From contig NW_001799100.1 in NCBI RefSeq assembly GCF_000165425.1, positions 496,001 to 560,000 on the forward strand: a DNA stretch of 64,000 nt, read 5' to 3'. Position numbers and translations under genes: made by a program. Numbering within the stretch: the first letter of the stretch is position 1; each line of letters opens with the position of its first letter. This DNA comes from Paramecium tetraurelia. Taxonomy: Eukaryota > Ciliophora > Oligohymenophorea > Peniculida > Parameciidae. The notes beneath the pieces are model-generated. The model did not search any database, was not told where the DNA came from, and saw only the letters and a program-made list of their open reading frames with translations. Positions 12,449-24,256 of the stretch are shown here, piece after piece.

Positions 12449-14519
12449 ATGGATTAAGACAAGGATCTTCTCACTCAACCATTGAATTTTAACACCACCT
12501 ATTCCAAACAAAAAGAGCCAGATATCTTTACCTATGTAATAGATGGAAAGTTGACATTATTGGAGAATTGGATCCATCAATTCAAAAACACTGAGGACAT
12601 CATAAATGCAAAAGATCCTGAAGGCAAAACACCATTATTTTATGCATGGTATTCACTCATTATATATAGTTACTACAATTTCAAAAATATTGTGATGTAT
12701 TTGCTTATGAAAGGTGCTGATCCATTTCTAACATCTAAATCTGGATTCAATGTGTATCATGTCTGTGCATAAAGAGGAAATCTTGAATGCCTCTAAATAC
12801 TCTGTAATATGTTCAGACACAAATTAAATATGATGAAATGGGAGGAATTAAAATTAGCCATGCAAAGATATCAATTCAAAAAGACAGATGCATAAAAAGG
12901 ACAATTAATTAATGCAGATAAACATTTAAAGTAAGTTCAATCAAGATTCTAGAAATTTTAAGAAATCGTTAGTGATTAATATTAATAATTTTTGGATCAA
13001 AATCTTCTCTATTTTAATAGAGTCAATGCTACAATTGATCAATTTCAAAGAAATCCAATACATTATGGCAGTTTATCTAAATATACTAAATGTTTTTAAT
13101 GTATTAAGTAATTGATATAATTTGATTTCAAATCTGAAGGATGGGATTTATTTTATGATATTTTTATGGAGGTGTAATTATTAATATAAATTGCTGATAA
13201 AAAGATTGATCCCAGGTAATACAGAAATTATCGTGAACTTGCTTGCAACTTCCTAAATTCATAATTGCTTGAACACAAACAAACTAATTTCTTGAACAAT
13301 ATTAAGAAACTCTAAAGGGATGTTGTTAATTAATAGGATATAGATGGATATGTAAAATTAAATATAATTTAAGACCCCTATGCATTTGGCCTCCTTTGCA
13401 GGGGACTTTGCAGCAATCCAATTTATGCTATTATTGGGAGCAGATCCAAAAATAAAATGCAAAAGAAAAATAAGAACTCCTTTGGAATACGCATCAAATG
13501 ATTCTGTAAGAAAGTATCTGATGGACCTAAATAATGCTGTTGAAGAAGGAGATGACAAGAGTTTTACCTTATTAGTGAATTGTGGTTAGAGAGTAAATGG
13601 AAAATCAACTATCTATGGGATAACTCCTGTCCATAAGGCTATCGAACAGACTCATAAATCATCCAACAAAACTATGCTAAGCAAAGTCTTAGAAATGGAT
13701 GCCGATGTGAATGTAATCGACACAAATGGATGGACTCCACTGCATCATGCTGCATATTATGGGGAATTGTGGGCAATAACTACTTTGATAGAAAGAGGAG
13801 CATATCAATAAATCTCATCTAATAAAGGGTACTTTCCAATCCATGTTGCAGCTCTGAACAATTAAGCAAAGGCTGTTCAGTTGCTAATAGAGAAAGGAGT
13901 GAATAATTAAGAAAGTTACATTGACTTTTAGGATAATCAGAATTGCACTCCTATGCATTTAGCAGCTAAAAAGGGTCATGATTAGGTTGTGTAAGTTTTA
14001 TTTGAATCAGGTGCTGATATATATGCAGTAGATAAGAGAAATTGGACTCCATTGCACTATGCCTCATTTTATTAAAATAGAAATGTTGTTCATTTATTAA
14101 GTAGGTATGACGCTGATGAAGATCGTTATTGCGCAATCAGGACAAGCAAGGGTTAAACAGCTGATTAGATGACAACGGATTCTGAAGTCAAGTTTGCATT
14201 TAAAAGTTTGAATGAGTCTTAAATTTAGCATTATGGAGTGCAGCTAGAGATGGTGACTTAGACACAGTTAGAAAGTTAGTGACATTGAATCATCCGATTA
14301 ATGAGCAGAGTTATGGAAATAAATTCACACCTTTGATATTGGCTACTAGAGAAAATCATTATCTTATCGTCAAATATCTATTATCAGAGAATGCAGAGAA
14401 GACACTCAAGGACAAATGTATGAGATTTTGCTAATAAATTAATAGATGGAAATAGTGCTTTGGATTACGTAGAAAAGTAGGCAAATTCGAAGATTAAGGA
14501 ATTGTTATAAGCAGAATGA
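12449..14519 (+). CDS. ankyrin-repeat protein
   Basis: A 658-residue protein with at least eight ankyrin repeats in two blocks: residues ~35-100 (GKTPLFYAW, YLLMKGADPFLTSKSGFNVYH) and from ~290 on (TPMHLASFAGDFAAIQFMLLLGADP, GWTPLHHAAYYGELWAI, CTPMHLAAKKGHDQVV, NWTPLHYASF, LWSAARDGDLDTVRKLV). The middle is Lys/Gln-rich. Introns: 12649-12669 (21 nt), 13352-13373 (22), 14206-14228 (23), 14418-14445 (28). Ankyrin arrays mediate protein binding; there is no attached enzyme or channel domain. The stop is 25 bases before the next gene on the same strand. Confidence 0.9.
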
Positions 14520-14544
14520 TGATTTATTAATTCAATATTTTATT

Positions 14545-15402
14545 ATGTTTTTTGAATTAGTTTTTTTATTTGGAATAATTGTTGGGGAGGAGATTGTCTA
14601 TAGTGTGAGTAGTGCATGTCGATGTTAATAAATATAGAGCGAGGCTGATTGTAACTTTAAGTGTAAATGGAATACGGATAAATAGAAATGCTATGATAAA
14701 AAGTGTTATGAAATAATGGATGAGGAGGCATGTTTCAGTAGGGATTGCAATTACATAGACGGCTAGTGTTAAAACTTGGATAGTTGCAGTGATATATAAG
14801 TTAAATTCTTTTGCAATTCGAGTTCCAAATGCATTTATGATGACTCAACCTAGAGTTGTAGGGATGAAATAACTTAAGAATTGAATTGCGATTCCTTTTT
14901 TACTTAAAATACTTGTTAAAACAATGTTGATTCGAATAATAATTATTGTATTTGGATTGCTGGTGATGTAGATGAAGGATATGTCTCAACACCTGGACAT
15001 GATTACGGTTCATGTAAAAGTTATCCATTTGAGACTTGCGATAGTGCAAACTTAGTATTTAATCCGAAAGAGTTGTGTGATAGAAATAGAATTTCATGTA
15101 GGTGGTTGAATGATAGTTGTCAACAATTGGATTGCCTTTACTTTGGGAATGACGAGTAACTATGCAAGAATAACTTTGCTACTATTAAAGATGGGGATAA
15201 GACTGTATTATGCAGTTGGAATGCTTTGACGAAATAATGTGAAAATGGGTTTGATGTTTCAACTTTGGGAGAGTCGGAATGTTATAATGAAAATACTCTC
15301 TTTCAATTAACATTCGATGATTAGAAGAAGTAATGCACAAAATGTCCTGGGGCTGGAATGATTGTTATGTGTAGTCTATTAATTTAATTGATATTTTCGT
15401 GA
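14545..15402 (+). CDS. small cysteine-rich surface protein, surface-antigen relative
   Basis: A 285-residue intronless protein. It has a signal peptide (MFFELVFLFGIIVGEE), regularly spaced Cys pairs, and a hydrophobic C-terminus (GMIVMCSLLIQLIFS) as expected of a GPI-attachment signal. The first module (CRCQQIQSEADCNFKCKW) matches the N-terminus of the giant antigen directly downstream (CVCSELKSKNDCIINCTW) and of the gene at 34423. It is probably an extracellular GPI-anchored protein. Distances to its neighbours are 25 and 34 bases. Its function and whether it is co-expressed with the antigen are unknown. Confidence 0.85.
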
Positions 15403-15436
15403 ATTAATATTGCTATTAATAATTAAAAAAAGATTG

Positions 15437-18400
15437 ATGACAGCACTCGTCTTGAGTATGTTATTACTATGTGTATCCTCTTTGGAGGTTAGTTTATCTG
15501 AGTAATGTGTGTGCTCAGAATTAAAAAGTAAGAATGATTGCATTATAAATTGTACATGGGATAGTACTACAAATAAATGTTAAGACAAACAGCCAGACAG
15601 CAATGCATCAACCTACCCGGTGAGTTAATTATGTTAGAATATTAAGAGTAAGCCTGAGACAGATTGTGCCATCACATTGGGATGCGCATATTATGAGGAC
15701 AAAGAGAAGAAATTGTAATGTGAATAGTTTAGTGGGTGCCAGGCGTATACAAGGACCTCAAATGACGAATGTCAGAAGGTGTCAACTTAGTGTACAAGTG
15801 ATGGAGTGATCTGTATTGATCCTATGAAGTGTGAAGAATATTTGAATTAAACTTTGTGTTTGTAGAACATAAGTATATCTGGAACAGGAAAATGTAAATG
15901 GTCAGAAACGGAGAAAAAGTGTATAGATCAAGTTTGTTCTGATGCACCAACCACACTCATTACTACTGCCCAATGCAATAGATTTCTATCAGGTTGTATT
16001 TCAACCGGTAAAGGATGCATACAGGAACTTTAGACTTGTTCTACCTATCCAAAGGATGATTGTTTAGGCAGAATAGGTTCTGATGGCTATTGTCAGGAGA
16101 AGGATGGAAATTGCCAGAGAATACCATGTACTGATGCACCCCAATATTCCCATGACAAATAATGTTAAACATTTTAATTGAATTGTCTAACAACTGGTAA
16201 AGGCTGTGTAGATCCACCATTATAATCATGTTCAACCTATCAGGAAGAAGGCTAAATTTGTTTGATTCTAATCGGGTCGGATGGACAATGTGAACCCACT
16301 CCTGATTAGAAGGTCTGCAGGGAAAGACAATGCAAGAGTTCAAAGGGAACTACTGATGAAGCATGCAACACTTACAAAAAAGGATGTATCACTACAGGAG
16401 TAGAATGCACTGATAAGCTGGAATAATGTTCGACTTATTCGGATAATTGTGATGTAAGAATAGGATCCGATGGCTCTTGCAAAACAGGAACAGGAACCAA
16501 TTGTCAATTAAGGGTATGTGCTGATGCTGATACCAAATTAAAAACAGATGCAGAATGTACTTCATTCTAAAAAGGGTGTGTTACTTCAGGTGCAGGTTGT
16601 GTGGCAACCAGAAAACTATGCAAAGATTACAAAGGCACCAAGACGACTTGTGCTCTTATCGTGGGATCTGATAGTAGGTGTAAAGGAACTGACGATGTCA
16701 ATGAGACCAGTTGTACTGCAGCCTCCTGTTCTGAAGCTCCAAAGGAATATAAGACTCATGATCAGTGCTAACAATTCCATTCAAATTGTCTATCCAATGG
16801 AGCTGGATGTGAAGATAAGAATACATGTTTATCAACTTCAAGTGAAATGGCATGCAAAGGTACTAATAATTGTTATTGGAATTCTATTTGTGTTACTGCC
16901 TAATGTACATCATACACTACAATCAGTATATGTAATCAGAACAAAGAAAAAGATCTGCCCTGCTTTTGGACTGGAGCATCCTGTAGAAAATTGGAATGCT
17001 CAGATGCTCCGAAAACTTATAATACCAATGAAGATTGCGAGAAATTCCTCTCTGGTTGTCTCACGACATTGGAAGGTTGCATTCATAATTTAAGTCCATG
17101 TTCTGCTTATTCTGGGAAGGCCGATCAGTGTTAGAGCTTTATAGGCAATGGTAAACGTTGTTGGGGCACCAGCAATTCTGCTAAAGAACCTTGCTCTGAA
17201 AGGTTATGTACTCTTGATACAACCAGTACGACAGACGAAGATTGCGGTAAGTTTTAATTTAATTGTAAAACAAAGGGAACTGGATGCATAAGCAACACAG
17301 AACTTTGTTCAGCCTATTCGGGAGATGTTAATACTTGTGCCAAATTTACAGGCTAAGATGGAAAATGCTATAATGATGCTGCCAGTACGTCTGCATGTAG
17401 AGTACTCTTATGCACTGATAATACAACAGCTACAAGTAATGAAGAATGCATCAAATTTTTAAATGGTTGTCTATACGGAGGAGCTGGATGCATAGTTTCA
17501 ACTGAACTATGCACAACCTACACTGGGTCATCTACAGAAACATGTTCCAAATTCACTTCAAATGGAGCTTAATGTTGGTGGGAGACTGGCACTAATTGTG
17601 TTGAAAAGACGTGTGCTCATAACACAACTGCCACTACTGACAAGGATTGTGAAGAATTTCTAACTGGCTGTGTTACTAATGGTGCAGGATGCCAACATTT
17701 TTCACTAGAATGTAACGAATACAACGGTACTCAAAGCACCTGCATGTAATTTAAGGGTAATACCAAACCTTGTACTCAAAGAAGTTTATGCTCTTAAAAA
17801 TCTTGTAATGAAGTAGTCAGTCCTACCTCTAATGCCGATTGCATAGGATATATGAGAAGTTGCAGATTTGATGGTACAAATTGCATAGTTGCTTTACCCA
17901 CTTGTGCTTCTTACACTGGAGATAGTACCTTATGTTAATCGCTTAGTGATTCTAATAATGTAGGTTGTTGGCTTCCTACTGGAACTACTGGCCCATGTGT
18001 TAATAGAGTGTGTTCAGACTTAGTAACATCTACAGGCTAATAAGATTGTGATAATTTCTTGTTGGGATGTGTATTTGATGGATAATCATGTTAATAAAAA
18101 TAAAATAATTGTGTTGATTATACTAATTTTAGTTAAGATGCTTGCAAATCAGTTAAGACGATTGGAGGGAATAAATGTTGGAAAAATGAAAATACAATAG
18201 GTAATTGTGAGCCAATATCTTGTGATAACAATATTGACTCACCATCAGAAGAAACTTGTGCTGCATATTTGATTACCTGTGTGTTCTCAGGTACCAAGTG
18301 TGTTACCAAATAAAGCTCTTGTACTTTGTATACAGATTTCACAGCAGATGCTTGTAAAGTTGTCTAAAAGACTGATGGTGATAAGTGTTGGGCAACAGCA

Positions 18401-21400
18401 GATGGTACATGTATAGAGAGACAATGCAGTGATATTGTGGCCGAAGTTGGAGTAGAACTTACTAATGACAATTGTGTTGAATATCTGTCAACTTGTAGAT
18501 TAGCTATGTCTAATGTATGTATACCAGCAAAAGCTCTATGTTCAGATTATGGACCTTCGTTTTCTCCTGATGTATGTAAATAAATAAAGACATCAGATGG
18601 CAAATAATGTTGGATGGATTCTATATCCGCCATCGGTCCATGTTTACCAGCTAAGTCTTCATGTGTTGAGTATACTATGGTATCATAAGATCTGTGCAAG
18701 AAGATGAAAGATTCAAATGGATAATTATGTTGGAAAACAGCAACAGGACAAGGTGCTTGTGAAGAGAGAAAATGTTCAAATTAAGTTGCAAATATTAGTC
18801 AATCCAATTGTTTCTCACATCTCTAATCTTATGCGACTGATTAATGTACTTATTCAGGAGTCGGACAGATGTGCACAACATTATAAGATGACTGTTAGAA
18901 ATACACTGGTTTTACTTAATCATCATGTAGAACAGTGATCACCACTCTTAATAAGAAATGCTGGAAGACAGCTGCAGGAGTAGGAGCTTGTGAGAATAGG
19001 ACATGTGATTAGAATGTCATTAATCCATCTTTTGAGAATTGCTAGGCTCACCTTGCCACTTGCACTTTTAATGGTTAGACATGTCAACAGAAAGAGAATT
19101 ACTGTAACAGTTATACAAATATGTCTCCAGAACAATGTTAAACTATAGTATCCAATATTGATGGAAAGTGTTGGTCTGCATCTACTGGAATTGGATCATG
19201 TATTAAGAGAACATGTGAACATAATACAAAATCCATTTCAGATATAGTCTGTGAGGATTTCCTAACTGGATGTGTAACTAATTCCAAAGGATGTGTCTTA
19301 GGCACAAATGGGTGCAATACTTTTACTGGTACAACAAGTCTTTGCAATTCATTTAATGGATGTAAACGAGATGAAAGTGATAGCAGTGCATGTGGAGTTA
19401 GAAATTGTTTGGATGACTAAGATTCTGTAACAGATGAGAATTGCCACAAGTTCTTAAATGGATGTGTCACTAAAGGTAAAGGATGCATTGCAAATACTGA
19501 ACCATGCTCGTCATATTTGGGGAGTAGAGAAGCCTGTAAGAAATTCACAGGAAATGGAAGACGATGTTGGAATACTTTAGATGCCACTGATCGTACTCCA
19601 TGTGTTGATAGACTCTGTACAGACAATGATTATAGTACTACAGATAATGATTGTACAGCATTTTAATATGGATGTGTAACCAAAGGTACTGGATGCATTG
19701 ATAAATCATTGCCATGTTCCAAATATTATGGCACTCAAACCACTTGTGCTAACTTTGTTGGAATCAATGGCACTAAGAAATGTTGGAATGTCATTACAGC
19801 TGTATCTACATCTGCTTGTATTGATAGACTATGCACTCACAATGCTAAATTAACTACTGATAAGGATTGTGATCTATTCTTGTCTGGCTGTGTCACTAAG
19901 GGTACTGGTTGTGTGAATAAACAATTGTGTAAGAACTTTTTAGGTACAATCAAGACATGTCCCAATTTTTCAGCCACTGACAAACCATGTAAAGGAGTCA
20001 GCAATGTGGTGGCATCTTGTGAATCAGTTAATTGTTATGAAGCTCCTAATTCAGCAGATTCTGATACAGCCTGTGATAAATTCAAACCTGCCTGCTAGAC
20101 TACTGGATTTGGATGTGTCAGTGCAATCACTTGTGAAGATATCCAAACAAAAGCAATTTGTTCAGCCAATCCTAATTGTGTTTACACATCTAATTGTAGA
20201 GAATTACAAAATGATTGTTCCATCTTCAGAGCACAGAGTCTTTGTGTCAATACACCTGTTGTGGGTACTGCCACTCTGAGATGTTCCTGGCATTATGAAG
20301 GAGGTAAAGGAGTCTGTGGAAATTGGAAATGCTCTGATGCTTCCAAAACCATCACCACTCATGATGCTTGTAAGGCATTGCATCCCACTTGTACTTCTCA
20401 AGGAACTGGTTGTATTGAACTTAGTGCTTGTGCTAGTTACACCAATTCAATTGTCTGTTAAGCTGCCAAAACTACTGACCCGGGAGACACTTGTATTTGG
20501 GATAAAACCTCATGCAGAGCCAAAAAGTGTTCAGATGCTTCCAAGGCCTTTAAAACTGATTAGAAATGTGATGGATACTTAGCCAAATGTTTAACTACAG
20601 GTCAAGGTTGTGAATTACCTCCTTTTTTTTGTGATAAAATCATCACATAAGCCAGGTGTACTGTAGATACCTAATTGAAACCCTGCATCTGGCAATCTGG
20701 AAAATGCATCTCATACAAATAATGTTATGATTATGCCAGATCCACCTTTGAAGACTGTTAAACCTTCGGAGAAAAGTGTGTTAGTGATGGTACCACTTGT
20801 CTATCCATTACTCTTTGTGAAAGATATAAAAACGAAATTAGTTGCATTTATGGAACAGATGGAGTTTGTGGATGGCTACCTCAAAATGGAGCAGATCCTG
20901 CAAAATGCGTTCTATTTAAAGAATGCAAATAAGCAACCAGTTCAGATAACACTACTTGTGAGTTATTTTCCAGTTCATGTAATAAATATAAGCATTCATA
21001 ATGTGCTACTCTACCAAAATGCATTAGTGATGGCAAGATGTGTTTCCCTATTGGCAAATGTGAGAGTTATCTTACTGAATAGGCTTGTTCCAATCTTGGC
21101 TCTGATGGCAAATGTTTCTGGGAAGTCAAAGAAACTATTGGCAAATGTAGATTAAGACTATGTACCGATGCTACTATCTAGAATGCTAATAACATTGTGA
21201 CTCATTAGAGTTGTAATGCATTCTAAGCCACTAAGATCTGCACCACCAATAGTAAAGGATGTATTGAAATGAATAAATGTGAAAAGTATGATAAAGATAG
21301 TTGTTTCTAAGGAACAGATGGGGAATGCATTTTTGATAACGAAAAGTGCAGAATCAAGATCTGCACTGATTTCAAAGAAACCACAAGTGCTGCATGCGCA

Positions 21401-22150
21401 CTTAAATTAAAAGGGTGTATTTCTGATGGTACAGCCTGTGTTGCCTAAGCCAATTGTTCTACTTATAAAACAAAGGTTGCTTGTCATTCTAATGGAACTG
21501 ATGGAATCTGTGTTTGGAATGAAGTGAAAAATAAAGACGAAACAGTAACTTCTACGTGTAAATATATGAGTAAGTGTGAAGATGCACATCAAGATCAATT
21601 TGCTTGTGAATTCAAGAAATAAGCATGTAGATATAACACAGATGCAACAAGTAAGATCAGCACATGTATATCACATACTTGTGCATCCTTGGCCATTGGT
21701 ACTACATGTCTTCCAATTTTATCTATTGATTCAAAGAAAGCCACAATTTGTGTTCCTAACAAACCCGCATCTAGTAACAATTCAACTACAGGAACTAATT
21801 CAACTACAGGAACTAACTCTACAACAGGTACTAATTCAACAACTGGCACTAATTCAACAACTGGCACTAATTCAACTACAGGTACTAATTCAACAACAGG
21901 CACTAATACAACTATTATTATTCCATGTATAGAAGGTGATCCAACTACTTTAGAATAGCCATATTGTTTAAGTTATAGTTCATATACTTATTCATATGAT
22001 GCCTCCTAGGTTAAATGCGCCAAATGTAAAACAAGTACCACAAATACATCTACCAACTCTACTCCATCCAATAGTACAAATAGTACTGAAGATGATAGGG
22101 GAGCAATCATTACCTTTGGAACCATTTTAATGATCTTTATTGGATTGTGA
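15437..22150 (+). CDS. giant cysteine-periodic surface antigen (immobilisation-antigen type)
   Basis: A single uninterrupted frame of 2,237 residues. It has a signal peptide (MTALVLSMLLLCVSS), about 30 Cys-rich periods of roughly 65 residues with the motif C-x-F-L-x-G-C-x-T-x-G-x-G-C, then a Thr/Asn/Ser/Gly repeat, and a hydrophobic end (ITFGTILMIFIGL) fitting GPI attachment. Size, lack of introns, Cys periodicity and GPI signal are the hallmarks of Paramecium surface (immobilisation) antigens, which coat the cell and cilia and are expressed one at a time. Only sequence type can be claimed, not serotype. The periods are diverged from each other rather than near-identical, unlike the highly repetitive central regions of some antigens. 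Confidence 0.93.
21779..21904 (+). repeat. seven tandem 18-base units encoding NSTTGT
   Basis: Seven contiguous 18-base units, differing mainly at third positions, encode NSTTGT repeats. Each contains an N-glycosylation sequon and several Thr available for O-glycosylation, so it is probably a stalk next to the GPI anchor of the surface antigen. Confidence 0.9.
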
Positions 22151-22561
22151 TCTTGATTATGATTATGATTATGGATATAATATCATTGTTAAAAATATTA
22201 TTTTCTTCGTTCAAATTACTTTTATTATAAGATCTCCCATCGTATTTGTGATCATGTAAATATTAAATAAAAAGGTTTTTGAGATTTTTTATCATTGAGA
22301 GTTACTAAATAAAGGGTTGAGAATTAAATATAATTCGATATATATCGGTTTAAGATTAAAATTTGATTATTGAAAAGTTTAATAATATATTGTTTTTTTG
22401 AGGGTTTAGATTAAATTAAAGTAAAGGAAAAAGATATTTCTTAATATTATATGTACTATTAAAAATGATACAAATTATTGATTATTTCTAATAATGAGAT
22501 TATAATATTGTATGTGTTTTTATTACAAAATGATTATAAAATTAATACGGAATATTTTCTC
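22151..22561. other. intergenic spacer
   Basis: About 410 AT-rich bases between the surface antigen and the next kinase gene; starts with a short GATTAT-like run after the stop codon. No gene seen. Confidence 0.5.
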
Positions 22562-24075
22562 ATGTTCCAGGAAGGATCTTACTATAGGGGTCAATACAAA
22601 AACCAAGTAAATTGATTTTTTAAATTGCTAAAATTTTTAAACTTTCTCATATATTCATGCTTTTTAGTTGCCAAGGAAACTTGATTGCAAACGATTAATC
22701 TAAATACGAAGTTACTCTTCTTGTATCTCTCCTAGGATTTACAATTAAAGTAAAGTCTAATACAACATAAATAGATGACAAGTACAGATTACTAAATAGC
22801 TTTCGTCCCAAGAGGCACAATTGATAGCTCCTTGTAATGGTTTCGTGAAGTAAATGAAAGTAATTTCGTCGCTAATTCAAGCAAGCAAAATGGGAACGGT
22901 AGATTTGGAAACCTTAGACCGTAACATTAAGGTTACAATTGAAATTGAGATAAGTAATTTACAGAAATTGGAACGTCAACTTCGTGGAAAAGTTCTTTAC
23001 AAGCGAAGACCCTGCTTTAAACGGATAAATGGTATAGCCAATTATGTTTGTATCAGACTATTATCATACTAGTTTTATTATAGATCGAAGGAACCAATAA
23101 CTACTTAGTTGAGAAGATGGCATTCTTTCCGCATGTTTCTTAAGACCCCTCAAATTTAACTCGATTTGTATATTAAACTTTAACAAAAATAGGAATAAAT
23201 AAAGTAGGAGTAAATGATTCTCAACAACTTAAGGGATCATCCTCACCCAGATATCATACAATTGGAAGAGATTTCATGTGATGAGAATTCAATATCTGTA
23301 CTCTTAGAATACTGTCCTGGAGGTGATTTACTTAAGTTTTTGAACCAGAATAATTAAAACATCAACCATTAATTAGTGATGAAAAAATTGTTAAACGGTA
23401 TTATATACGAATATTTTAATAAGTCGTTTAGCACATTCATTATTATGATATTTTGCACAGGGATATAAAGCTATAGAATGTGTTATTTAGGAAAGCTAAT
23501 GATGCAAGTAGCCTCGTTCTGGCAGACTTTGGGTTGGCTTGTCTTAAATCACAACTCTTAAATAATAATAATAGGTATGGTGACATATCTTATTATCTTT
23601 AGATGTGGGACACCGGGCTACACAGCTCCTGAGGTTTTCACGTAGGCCATATATGATTAAAAGGTGGACATCTTCAGTTGTGGTGTGGTATTTTTTAATC
23701 TGTAATTCTATTTTTCTATGATAGATTAACATTAAAAAATCCTTTTGGATCCTCTAAAAACCCCTAAACTCTTCTTCTGAAAAATATAGCCGCTGATTAT
23801 GATTTGACTTATTTAGACCAAATCAAATCGAAAAATCCCAAAGCTTGCGATTTAGTCATTCAAATGCTTAAAAAAGATCCAAAATAGCGACCTTCAGCCA
23901 CTCAATGTTTATAGCATCCATTTTTTAGTTAGGAGGTAGTAGAATAGAAAGAGGATTCCACCTTTGACAATATTCAGTAAGCTTTAGAAATTTAATTAAT
24001 AGGTTCAACAATCCTATTCATCAAACAGTGAAAGTTAGCCAAACTAAGCCACATCAAATGCCATAGTTTAAATGA
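22562..24075 (+). CDS. Ser/Thr protein kinase with unresolved or damaged 5' half
   Basis: From about 23140 the kinase is clear: YIKLQQKQEQIKQEQMILNN, HPHPDIIQLEEI, LLEYCPGGDLLKFL, HYYDILHRDIKLQNVL, LADFGLAC, CGTPGYTAPEV and KDPKQRPSATQCLQHPFF. Introns there: 23400-23425, 23574-23601, 23702-23724 and 23978-24003; splicing restores the motifs. Upstream, from a plausible ATG at 22562 (MFQEGSYYRGQ), coding-like pieces occur in different frames (CQGNLIANDQSKYEV..., IDSSLQWFREVNESNF, and a glycine-loop-like NGNGRFGNL at about 22890). They cannot be joined with introns of normal length: the first would need a 61-nt intron. So the N-lobe is either decayed, mis-assembled or spliced in a way I could not find. 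Confidence 0.6.
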
Positions 24076-24256
24076 CAATCTCCTTAGCTATTCAATGATT
24101 AATAAAATATTATGTAATCATCAACTATAACTAAAAATTTGTATTATGAATGTTGCTCTACACAGGTTATCGTCTGAATTTAAGTTTATAAGTTAATAAG
24201 AACTTAATAAAAAATTGGATGGATTTTGTATTTTGTTGATGAAATATAAATCAAAT

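Noticed and set aside
13358-13558. Minus-strand frame opposite the ankyrin gene
   Set aside because: Antisense to a well supported ankyrin exon.
21595-21903. Repetitive VPVVEL frame on the minus strand
   Set aside because: Antisense shadow of the NSTTGT repeat of the surface antigen.
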